From positions 1-39,956 of the forward strand of contig CAVIIZ010000010.1 of assembly GCA_963642995.1 (NCBI GenBank): a stretch of DNA of 39,956 bases. Reading direction: 5' to 3'. The stretch is from CAVAWX01 sp963642995. Lineage in GTDB: Bacteria; Actinomycetota; Coriobacteriia; Coriobacteriales; QAMH01. Below are positions 18,126 to 25,361 of the stretch, in pieces. How positions within the stretch are numbered: position 1 is the first letter of the stretch; every line of letters begins with the position of its first letter. The translations under genes and the position numbers were made by a program. The notes under the pieces are model-generated. The model saw nothing but the letters and a program-made list of their open reading frames with translations, ran no database searches and was not told the origin of the DNA.

Positions 18126-20144
18126 ATGGAAAGCGCGGGGCGGCCGGGTTCTGCCGGCAGCGGACGCGCCTTTGCCGGCGGCGTGGTGCTCGCCTTCGAC
18201 ACGGCAGGCGAGACGCTGGCGCTCGCCGTCGGGCGCATGGGCGCGCGCGGCGAGGGTCTGAGGCTCATGGCCGCCTCCGATGCGCCGGCGCCCAGGCAGG
18301 CCAACCGCCGCCTGCTGGAGCGCATCGGGCGCCTGCTCGACGGGGCGGGCCTTTCCATGCGCGACGTGGACGCCGTCCTCGCGGGACGAGGGCCGGGGTC
18401 GTTCACGGGCGTGCGCATCGGCGTCGCGTGCGCCAAGGGCATCGCGTGCGCCGCGGGCCTGCCGCTGTTCGGCGCCTCGACGCTCGACGCGATCGCCTGG
18501 CATGCGCAGGCGGCGGGCATGCGCGCCCGCCTGGGCGTGGTGGCAGACGCCATGCGCCGCGAGGTCTATCCGGTGCGCTACGAGCTAGACGATGCGGGCG
18601 TCGTGCGCCTCGACGCCGATGCGGTGGCCGTGCCGGCCGACGTGGCAAAGGCGTGGGCGGGCGAGGCGGACTCGATGCCCCTGTGCGGCAACGGGCTGGC
18701 GAAGTACCGCGACCTGTTCGAGGGCGCGGGTTTCACCTGCGCCGACGAGGGGCTGTGGACGCCGACGGGCGAAGGGCTCTTGCGCGCGTTTTCCGCCGCG
18801 CTTGCCGCAGGAGAGGCGGCCTGCGGCGATGCGGCGGCGCTCCTGCCCGTCTACACGCGCCTGTCGGACGCCGAGGAAAACGAGCGCGCCCGCGCAGGCC
18901 TCGACCCGCGCCCCGCCAAGGTGCTCGCGGCAAACGGGGTGAGTTTCGGCACGGACGCCGAGAACGGCGAAGGCGGCGGCGGCGCGGCGCCGCAGCCTAG
19001 CGAGGCCTCCCGGGCGGCATGGGACCAGGCAGGCGCCGCCCGCCTCGCCGCAGACGCCGCCGCTTCCAGCTCCAAAGACGTCGCGGGCCTGGGCTCGGGC
19101 GGGGCTTTCACCGCCCCCCTCGTCCTCGCCATCGAAAGCTCGTGCGACGAGACGGCCGCCGCCGTCATCGACGGCCGGCGGCGCATCCTGTCTAGCGTGG
19201 TGGCAAGCCAGATAGACTTTCACACGCGCTTCGGCGGCGTCGTCCCGGAAATCGCCTCGCGCAAGCACGTGGAGGCGGTCGTGCCCGTCGTGCAGGAGGC
19301 GCTTTCCTCCGCGGGCCTGTCTTGGGCCGACCTCTCGGCTGTCGCGGCCACGCAAGGACCGGGCCTCGTGGGCTCGCTCGTCGTCGGGCTTGCCTTCGCG
19401 AAAGGCGCGGCGTACGCGTCCGGGCTGCCCTTCATCGGCGTGAACCACCTCGAGGGCCATCTCCACGCCAACCTCTTCGCCGACCCGGACCTCGCGCCGC
19501 CCTTCGTCGCCTTGCTCGTCTCCGGCGGCCATACCATGCTCGTGCACGTGCGCGCCTGGGGCGACTACGAGACGATGGGCTCGACGCTCGACGACGCGGT
19601 GGGCGAGGCCTTCGACAAGGTGGCCAAGGCGCTCGGGCTGGGATACCCGGGAGGGCCTGTGATCGCGCGTTATGCGAAACGCGGAAACCCGCGCGCCATA
19701 CGCTTTCCCCGCGCCATGCTGCACAGCGGCGACCTCTCGTTTTCGCTGTCCGGCCTGAAGACGTCCGTCGTCACCTACATACGCCGGCAAGAGGAGGCGG
19801 GCATGGAGCTGAACGTGCCCGACCTCGCGGCGAGCTTCCAAGCGGCCGTCGTCGACGTGCAGGTGGCCAAGGCCGTCGCCGCGTGCGAGCAGGCGGGCGT
19901 CTCCACCTTCTGCATAGGGGGAGGGGTGGCCGCCAACTCCGCGCTGCGCGACGCGCTGGAGGCCGGCCTTTCCGCGCACGGCGTCCGCGTGCTCTTCCCG
20001 CCGGCCGCGGACTGCTCCGACAACGCGGCCATGATCGCCTCGGTCGCGCTCGACCTTTTCGAAGACGGCGAGTTCACCCCCCTCGACGCCGACCCGCAGG
20101 CCCACATGCCCCTGCGCCGCCGCGACGCCTGCGACGCGAGCTGA
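18126..20144 (+). CDS. tsaD: TsaB-TsaD fusion, tRNA t6A37 threonylcarbamoyltransferase
   Basis: 672 residues that join two proteins usually encoded separately. Residues 1 to about 245 are TsaB (VVLAFDTAGETLALAVG, then GRGPGSFTGVRIGVACAKGIA). A low-complexity linker (about 245-328) follows. From about 329 it is TsaD: LAIESSCDETAAAVI, the metal ligands H441 and H445 in NHLEGHLHAN, SGGHTMLVHV, GSTLDDAVGEAFDKVAK and GGGVAANSALR. Together they form the core of the complex that moves threonylcarbamoyl to A37 of ANN-decoding tRNAs. The RimI acetyltransferase often fused or neighbouring in relatives is not present here. ATG at 18126 has AAGG upstream; a GTG at 18105 overlapping the adaptor stop (GTGA) is an alternative. 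Confidence 0.93.
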   Translation: MESAGRPGSAGSGRAFAGGVVLAFDTAGETLALAVGRMGARGEGLRLMAASDAPAPRQANRRLLERIGRLLDGAGLSMRDVDAVLAGRGPGSFTGVRIGVACAKGIACAAGLPLFGASTLDAIAWHAQAAGMRARLGVVADAMRREVYPVRYELDDAGVVRLDADAVAVPADVAKAWAGEADSMPLCGNGLAKYRDLFEGAGFTCADEGLWTPTGEGLLRAFSAALAAGEAACGDAAALLPVYTRLSDAEENERARAGLDPRPAKVLAANGVSFGTDAENGEGGGGAAPQPSEASRAAWDQAGAARLAADAAASSSKDVAGLGSGGAFTAPLVLAIESSCDETAAAVIDGRRRILSSVVASQIDFHTRFGGVVPEIASRKHVEAVVPVVQEALSSAGLSWADLSAVAATQGPGLVGSLVVGLAFAKGAAYASGLPFIGVNHLEGHLHANLFADPDLAPPFVALLVSGGHTMLVHVRAWGDYETMGSTLDDAVGEAFDKVAKALGLGYPGGPVIARYAKRGNPRAIRFPRAMLHSGDLSFSLSGLKTSVVTYIRRQEEAGMELNVPDLAASFQAAVVDVQVAKAVAACEQAGVSTFCIGGGVAANSALRDALEAGLSAHGVRVLFPPAADCSDNAAMIASVALDLFEDGEFTPLDADPQAHMPLRRRDACDAS

Positions 20145-20148
20145 ACTT

Positions 20149-20336
20149 CAAGGGCTGCCCATTGCCAACGTTCGCGTTTTCCCGCCGCGAGTTCCTGGAA
20201 CGCCCTTGAGGTCGCCCAATTCGCCGTCAGGAGCGTTGCCGTTCGACGACGTCTTTCTCCGATTGCATGAAGTTCCAACTGGAAGAACTCTTGCAAAACG
20301 GACGAACGCCGTCTTGCTCGTCTCGTGGCGTAGAAT
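20149..20336 (+). promoter_or_regulatory. ppk1 upstream region with dyads and possible -10
   Basis: The 240-base gap before ppk1 contains CAAGGGC (20149-20155) and its complement GCCCTTG (20202-20208), an imperfect palindrome TTCCAACTGGAA near 20275, and TAGAAT (20331-20336) as a possible -10. Regulation by phosphate is plausible for ppk1 but no specific Pho box can be claimed. Confidence 0.35.
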
Positions 20337-20384
20337 GGGCGGCAGGCGCGACGAGATGCGCTATTCGGCGAAGGAGGCCTTTCT

Positions 20385-22571
20385 ATGCACGCTACGAACG
20401 CGACGGCCGCAGGGGAGCGCACGCGCAAGAAACCCGACGTGAGCTACACGCAAAACCGCGAGTTGTCGTGGCTGCAGTTCGAGAGGCGCATGCTCGAGGA
20501 GGCGTCCGATTCGACGGTGCCCCTGTTCGAGCGCCTGGGCTTCGTCTCCATCTTCACCACCAACCTCGACGAGTTCTTCCGCGTGCGCGTGGGCAGCCTC
20601 TTCGACTTGGCGGCCTGGGCTCCCGACGACCGCGACAACAAGTCCTGGCGCACCCCCCGCGAGCAGCTCGAGGCGGTGTTCTCGGCCGTGGGTCCTCTCG
20701 TCAAGTCCCGCGACAAGGTCTACGGCAAGCTGATGAAGAAGCTGGCCGCGCACGGCATCGCGGAGCTCGACTTGGACGCGCTGGACAAAAAGGAGCGCAA
20801 GTGGGCGCGCGACTATTTCCGCGCCTTCGTGCACCCTCTGCTGTCCGCGCAGGTCATCGACGAGCGCCACCCCTTCCCGTTTCTGCGCAACAAGGAGCTC
20901 TACGTCGTCGCGCTGCTTTCCGACGAGCAAGGCGGCGCGCAGGAGATGGGCATAGTCCCGGTGCCGCCCGACTTGCCGGCCTTCGCGTCGGATCCCGAGC
21001 ACCCCCTGCACTTCGTGCGCATGGAACGTCTCGTCTTGCACAACGTGGAAAAGCTCTTCGGCAGCTACACGGTCTCCGACGCGTGCATCATCTCGCTCAC
21101 GCGCAACGCCGACATCGACCTCGACGAGAAGTTCGACGATTCCGACATCGACTACCGCGCCTTCGTCGCGCGCATGCTCAAGAAGCGCAACCGCCTGAAC
21201 CCGGTGCGCCTCGAGGTGGAGGGCAAGCTCTCCAAGACGCTCTCCTCGCTCCTGCTGCCGCGCCTGGGCATGGAGCGCGAGCAGGTGTTCTCCTCGACCT
21301 GTCCTTTGGACTTGTCGTGGGTCTTCTCGCTTCAAAAGGAGCTGCCGGCGCAGCTTTGCGCCGAGCTGTGCTACGAGCCGCACCGCCCGCGCGAGTCCGT
21401 CTCCTTCGACGAGAGCCGCTCGGTCCTCGAGCAGGTGGCCGAGCACGACCGCATCCTGTTCTACCCCTACGACTCCATGCGCCCCTTCCTCAACATGCTG
21501 AAGGAGGCGGCGGGCGACCCGAGCGTCGTCTCCATCAAGATCACCCTCTACCGGCTTGCCACCGACTCGCGCGTCGCCACCTACTTGGCCGAGGCCGCCG
21601 AAAACGGCAAGGAGGTCACGGTCTTGATGGAGCTGCGCGCGCGCTTCGACGAGGCCAACAACATAGAGTGGTCCGAGCGCATGGAGCACGCCGGCTGCCA
21701 CATCATCTACGGGCCGGACGACTACAAGTGCCACTCGAAGATATGCCTCATCACCTGCCGCGACGGCGCGAAGGTGAAAAACTACGTGCAGATAGGCACG
21801 GGCAACTACAACGAGAAGACGGCGCGGCTCTACGCCGACATATGCCTGATGACGGCAGACGAGCGCATAGGCCGCGATGCCGTGGCGTTCTTCCAGAACA
21901 TGCTCATCGGCAACCTGAACGGCGCCTACGAGACGCTGCTGGTGGCCCCGTCCAACATGAAGCGCACCTACCTCGCGCTCATGGACAAGGAGATCGCCAA
22001 GGGCACGGCCGGGCGCATCATGCTCAAGGCCAACTCCCTCACCGAGCGCGACATCATCGACAAGCTGATGGAGGCGTCGTGCGCCGGGGTGCAAGTCGAC
22101 CTCAACCTGCGCAGCATCTCGTGCATCCTGCCCGGGGTGCCCGGCAAGACGGACAACATCCGCGTGCGAAGCGTGGCCGGACGCTTCCTCGAGCACGCGC
22201 GCGTCTACTGCTTCGGCGCCGGCGAGGGGATGCAGGTCTACATCAGCTCGGCCGACCTCATGACGCGCAACCTCGTGCACCGCGTCGAGATCGGGGTGCA
22301 CGTGCTCGACCCGCTCGTGCGCGCCGACGTGATGGTCTACATGCGAAAGCTCTTCGAGGACAACTGCAAGGCGCGCGAGCTGCAACCCGACGGCAGCTAC
22401 CGCCTGCCCGAGCGCGAGCCGGACGAGCCGCGCATATGCGCCCAGGAGTACTTCGCCGCCGAGCCCTTGCAGCACGTCGAGATCTTGGAGCGCGAGCATG
22501 GCGACGCGACGCGAAAACGCGGGCGGGGCGGCTTTTTCAAACGCCTGTTCGCACGCCGGCGCGGCAAGTAG
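20385..22571 (+). CDS. ppk1: Polyphosphate kinase 1
   Basis: 728 residues, usual length. It makes inorganic polyphosphate from ATP, reversibly, at the inner face of the membrane. The N-terminal domain opens with NRELSWLQFERRMLEEA. The two phospholipase-D-like catalytic halves carry the autophosphorylated histidine H450 in YKCHSKICLIT and the second conserved histidine H632 in MTRNLVHRVE; the ATP-binding GTGNYNEKTARLYAD lies between. The ATG follows AAGGAGG at good spacing. The C-terminus is Arg/Lys-rich. No exopolyphosphatase gene is adjacent; the next gene is a symporter with its own promoter. Confidence 0.97.
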   Translation: MHATNATAAGERTRKKPDVSYTQNRELSWLQFERRMLEEASDSTVPLFERLGFVSIFTTNLDEFFRVRVGSLFDLAAWAPDDRDNKSWRTPREQLEAVFSAVGPLVKSRDKVYGKLMKKLAAHGIAELDLDALDKKERKWARDYFRAFVHPLLSAQVIDERHPFPFLRNKELYVVALLSDEQGGAQEMGIVPVPPDLPAFASDPEHPLHFVRMERLVLHNVEKLFGSYTVSDACIISLTRNADIDLDEKFDDSDIDYRAFVARMLKKRNRLNPVRLEVEGKLSKTLSSLLLPRLGMEREQVFSSTCPLDLSWVFSLQKELPAQLCAELCYEPHRPRESVSFDESRSVLEQVAEHDRILFYPYDSMRPFLNMLKEAAGDPSVVSIKITLYRLATDSRVATYLAEAAENGKEVTVLMELRARFDEANNIEWSERMEHAGCHIIYGPDDYKCHSKICLITCRDGAKVKNYVQIGTGNYNEKTARLYADICLMTADERIGRDAVAFFQNMLIGNLNGAYETLLVAPSNMKRTYLALMDKEIAKGTAGRIMLKANSLTERDIIDKLMEASCAGVQVDLNLRSISCILPGVPGKTDNIRVRSVAGRFLEHARVYCFGAGEGMQVYISSADLMTRNLVHRVEIGVHVLDPLVRADVMVYMRKLFEDNCKARELQPDGSYRLPEREPDEPRICAQEYFAAEPLQHVEILEREHGDATRKRGRGGFFKRLFARRRGK

Positions 22572-22638
22572 GATCCGCCCGAGACGGCGGGCGCGGAGGC
22601 CGTCCGCCGCATCCGCAGGGCCTGCGGCCGCTTTCTCG

Positions 22639-22647
22639 TGCTAGAGT
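22639..22647 (+). promoter_or_regulatory. Extended -10 promoter TGCTAGAGT before the symporter
   Basis: TGCTAGAGT matches TGnTAnAnT and is identical, with flanking GTGCTAGAGTAGC, to the element at 4541-4553. Predicted start is about 22654, giving a ~30-base leader with GGAGGA. Confidence 0.5.
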
Positions 22648-22684
22648 AGCCGCCATCCCTACGACGTTTGGAGGACATATACAG

Positions 22685-24208
22685 GTGGACGGTTTCTCTG
22701 CGGCTTTCAACGACATCCTGACGGCGATCGACGATGCGGTGTGGGGTGTCCCGCTCATCGTCCTCATCCTCTTCGGCGGCATACTCCTCACGGTGCGTCT
22801 GCGCGGCCTGCAGTTCTCGCAGCTGCCGCGCGCCCTGCGCTACATGCTCAAAGACGAGGAGGGCGCCCCCGGCGAGGTCACGAGCTTCGGCGCGCTGTGC
22901 ACGGCGCTCTCGGCAACCATCGGCACGGGCAACATCGTCGGCGTGGCCACCGCCGTGGTCGCCGGAGGCCCGGGCGCGCTGTTCTGGATGTGGGTCGCGG
23001 CGCTGTTCGGCATGGCGACGAAGTACTCCGAGGGGCTGCTCGCGGTGAAGTTTCGCAGCCACGACCCCGAGACGGGCCATGTTCTGGGCGGGCCGTTCTA
23101 CTACATCGAGCGCGGCATGGGCAAGAACTGGCGCTGGCTGGCCAAGCTCTTCGCCTTCTTCGGCGTGTGCGTCGGCCTGTTCGGCATCGGCACCTTCACC
23201 CAGGTGAACTCCATCTCCGGGGCCGTCACGGGCTTCTTCGACCCGAACGGGGCCTGCACCGTGCAGCTGCTGGGCGCGGACTACTCCATCGCCACCATCG
23301 TGGGCGGCCTCGTGCTGGCGCTGTGCGTGGGGCTGGTCGTCATCGGCGGGCTGAAGCGCATCTCGAGCGTGGCCGAGCGCGTCATCCCCTTCATGGTGGT
23401 CGTCTACGTCGTCTTCTCGCTCGTGCTGATCGTGGCCAACATCCAGGCGCTGCCTGGCGCCTTCGCCGAGATATTCGCCGGCGCCTTCGGGCTGCGCGCG
23501 GCGGCCGGCGGCGCGATGGGAGCCATCATCGTGGCCATGCAGAAGGGCATCGCGCGCGGCATCTTCTCCAACGAGGCCGGCCTGGGCTCGGCGCCTATCG
23601 CCGCGGCGGCCGCCAAGACCAACGAGCCGGTGCGCCAGGGCCTCGTCTCCATGACGGGCACCTTCCTCGACACCATCATCGTCTGCTCGATGACCGGTCT
23701 CGCGCTGGTCATGACGGGTGCCTACGACATCGCCGGGCTGGAGGGCGCCGCCGTCACGACCGCCGCCTTCCAAGCCGGCCTGCCCTTCATCCCCGCCCAG
23801 GTGGTGGCTTTCATCCTCATGGTCTGCCTCGTGCTCTTCGGGTTCACCACGATTTTGGGCTGGGACTACTATTCCGAGCGCTGCCTGGAGTACCTGACGG
23901 GCGGGCGCATGGGCGCGGTGAAGGCGTATCGCTGGCTCTACATCCTGGCCGTGCTCATCGGCCCGTACATGACGGTCAGCGCCGTGTGGACCATCGCCGA
24001 CATCTTCAACGGTCTGATGGCCATCCCGAACATGGTCGCGCTCATCGTCTTGTCGGGCATAGTGGTGAAGGAGACGCGCGACTACCTCTCGCGTCTGAAG
24101 GCCGCGGGCAAGCGCGAGGAGGACATGGAGCCGCGCGACGCCGACGCGCTGCCGAAGAGCTTCGCCGATTTGCACGGACGGGGAGCCGCCGGCGCCGCCG
24201 AAGGATAG
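22685..24208 (+). CDS. Alanine/glycine:cation symporter (AGCS family)
   Basis: 507 residues, normal for the family. It imports alanine or glycine with Na+ (or H+) across the cytoplasmic membrane through about ten helices. The family signature is clear in GALCTALSATIGTGNIVGVA (about residues 77-96), followed by GPGALFWMWVAALFGMATKYSEG and, later, GIFSNEAGLGSAPIAAAAA. GTG is the start: GGAGGA lies nine bases before it and no ATG fits. The stop codon at 24206 overlaps GATAGGTTC, which also occurs in the repeat array before the next gene. The transcript probably ends in the GC-rich hairpin near 24210-24235. Confidence 0.95.
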   Translation: MDGFSAAFNDILTAIDDAVWGVPLIVLILFGGILLTVRLRGLQFSQLPRALRYMLKDEEGAPGEVTSFGALCTALSATIGTGNIVGVATAVVAGGPGALFWMWVAALFGMATKYSEGLLAVKFRSHDPETGHVLGGPFYYIERGMGKNWRWLAKLFAFFGVCVGLFGIGTFTQVNSISGAVTGFFDPNGACTVQLLGADYSIATIVGGLVLALCVGLVVIGGLKRISSVAERVIPFMVVVYVVFSLVLIVANIQALPGAFAEIFAGAFGLRAAAGGAMGAIIVAMQKGIARGIFSNEAGLGSAPIAAAAAKTNEPVRQGLVSMTGTFLDTIIVCSMTGLALVMTGAYDIAGLEGAAVTTAAFQAGLPFIPAQVVAFILMVCLVLFGFTTILGWDYYSERCLEYLTGGRMGAVKAYRWLYILAVLIGPYMTVSAVWTIADIFNGLMAIPNMVALIVLSGIVVKETRDYLSRLKAAGKREEDMEPRDADALPKSFADLHGRGAAGAAEG

Positions 24209-24252
24209 GTTCCCGGGCGAAGCGCCCCCTCGGGAGGCGTGTGCAAAGGCAT

Positions 24253-24350
24253 GCATTTTTTGAAAATGCTAGGCACAACTACCAAAAATGACAGGTACAT
24301 CTATCAAAAACGATAGGTTCACCTCGCAAAAATGATAGACCGGGCTCTCG
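24253..24350 (+). repeat. 22-bp tandem array upstream of ATPase #2
   Basis: Four direct copies with exact 22-bp period: the AAAAnG core begins at 24263, 24285, 24307 and 24329. Consensus of one unit is AAAATGATAGGTACATCTAT followed by CA. Copy 2 contains GACAGGTACATCTATC, nearly palindromic, and copy 3 AGGTTCACCT, perfectly so. A perfect 7-bp dyad GCATTTTTTGAAAATGC (24253-24269) starts the array. Copies drift towards the gene. The ATG of ATPase #2 lies 22 bases downstream. No promoter inside could be fixed with confidence. Confidence 0.85.
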
Positions 24351-24371
24351 CAACTCCAAAGGGGGCTATTC

Positions 24372-25016
24372 ATGTACCGCAGGGACATCTCCTTCACGCT
24401 CGAGAAGAGGCTGGGCGAGCCGCGCCGCTTCATCCAGATCGTGATAGGGCCTCGTCAGACGGGGAAAACGACGTCGGTCGAACAGGCGGTGAAGGGCTCG
24501 GGGCTTCCCTACCGTTTTGCCACCGCGGATTCCCCGTCTGCGAAAGACGCCGCGTGGCTGGAGCTCGAATGGCGCCAGGCGCGCGCACTCGTCGCCGACG
24601 GCCGTCCTGCCGTTCTCGTCGTCGACGAGGTGCAGAAGGTGCATCAGTGGCCCGAGGTGGTGAAAGGACTGTGGGACGAGGACTCGTGGGACGCGCGTCC
24701 CCTCCTCGTGGTCTTGTCCGGCTCCTCGTCTCTGCCCATCCAACAGGGGTTGAACGAATCTCTCGCCGGGCGCTTCGAGCTCTTGCGCTCGACGCATTGG
24801 AGCTTGTCCGAGATGGACGAGGCGTTCGGATATTCCTTCGAGGAGTTCTGTCGTTTCGGCGGCTACCCGGGCGCCGCCTCTTTGCGTGGAGACGGCGTGA
24901 AAAGCAGCGGCATCGGCGAGTTCTGCAAACGCCACCCGGGGGCGCGACCGCTCGTCGCAGGCGACAGGAACTGCCCCGTCGAGGCGCTGCTGCGAGGCGA
25001 GATCTCCCTGTTCTAG
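24372..25016 (+). CDS. DUF4143 AAA+ ATPase #2, internally deleted
   Basis: 214 residues, about half the usual length. The AAA_14 domain is intact: Walker A GPRQTGKT (26-33), Walker B AVLVVDEVQ (about 80-88), sensor LVVLSGSSSL, and EEFCRFGGYPGAASLRGD (to residue 174). The family normally continues with a helical/winged-helix region and a nuclease domain ending in an EVKS-type motif. Here residue 174 is followed at once by GVKSSGIGEFCKRHPGARPLVAGD and a short tail, which look like the extreme C-terminus of the same family. I infer an in-frame deletion of roughly 170-200 residues near 24888-24900. GGGGG precedes the ATG. It may be a decaying remnant, or a stand-alone ATPase domain. Confidence 0.8.
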   Translation: MYRRDISFTLEKRLGEPRRFIQIVIGPRQTGKTTSVEQAVKGSGLPYRFATADSPSAKDAAWLELEWRQARALVADGRPAVLVVDEVQKVHQWPEVVKGLWDEDSWDARPLLVVLSGSSSLPIQQGLNESLAGRFELLRSTHWSLSEMDEAFGYSFEEFCRFGGYPGAASLRGDGVKSSGIGEFCKRHPGARPLVAGDRNCPVEALLRGEISLF

Positions 25017-25062
25017 GGCTGCCGCCCGCCCCCCGCTCGCTGCCGCCCGCCCATTTTCGCGC

Positions 25063-25136
25063 GGGGGCGAGGTCTCTCCTTTTGCCGTCGATATTCTGTC
25101 GCCATTGGCGGTGAAACGACACAGGGGGTTCAGGGG
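25063..25136. repeat. Palindromic element, copy A (after ATPase #2)
   Basis: The last 47 bases match copy B (26742-26788) at 38 positions; another ~26 bases upstream align with small gaps. The centre is CGCCATTGGCG, a dyad. It begins 47 bases after the ATPase #2 stop. No transposase or target-site duplication is seen. Confidence 0.75.
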
Positions 25137-25235
25137 GTCATCGTGACGCCCGTAGCGCTCGGCACTTGCGGCTGTGTCAGGGAAAGCCCGATTCCGCGCA
25201 TCAAGAATGACAACCGGCCTTGTTTGTGTGAAAAA

Positions 25236-25320
25236 TCCAATTTGCGAAATTGAAACGGTCCAACTTGCGGAATTGAAATGGTCCAACCTGCGGAACTGAA
25301 ACAGTCCAACTTGCGGAATT
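25236..25320 (+). repeat. 23-bp tandem array upstream of ATPase #3
   Basis: Four direct copies at 25236, 25259, 25282 and 25305, exact period 23, the last one cut after 16 bases by the promoter. A unit reads TCCAACTTGCGGAATT then GAAACGG. Copy 1 contains the perfect palindrome CAATTT-GCG-AAATTG (25238-25252); later copies keep it in weaker form. The array abuts the extended -10 at 25321, so RNA polymerase and any array-binding protein would compete. Confidence 0.9.
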
Positions 25321-25329
25321 TGCTACAAT
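25321..25329 (+). promoter_or_regulatory. Extended -10 promoter TGCTACAAT of ATPase #3
   Basis: TGCTACAAT fits TGnTAnAAT. Its -35 region lies within repeat copies 3 and 4. Predicted start is about 25336, leaving a ~26-base leader that includes GAGGAGGA. Confidence 0.65.
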
Positions 25330-25361
25330 TCACGTGCACAGCATGCATTTGAGGAGGACTC

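Larger units (their letters stand above)
25017..25361. other. Gap between ATPases #2 and #3
   Basis: 345 bases without a gene. In order it holds GCTGCCGCCCGCCC twice (25018-25031, 25039-25052), a palindromic element (25063-25136), about 100 unremarkable bases, the 23-bp array (25236-25320), an extended -10, and the Shine-Dalgarno GAGGAGGA of ATPase #3. Confidence 0.7.

Noticed and set aside
24366..25286. Long minus-strand open frames opposite ATPases #2 and #3
   Set aside because: They are antisense to clear AAA_14 genes and show no domain; shared peptide text comes from the repeated palindromic element.
25236..25320. CRISPR array
   Set aside because: Repeat units are contiguous with no unique spacers, only four copies, and no cas gene is near. 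The same holds for the arrays at 24253 and 38991.
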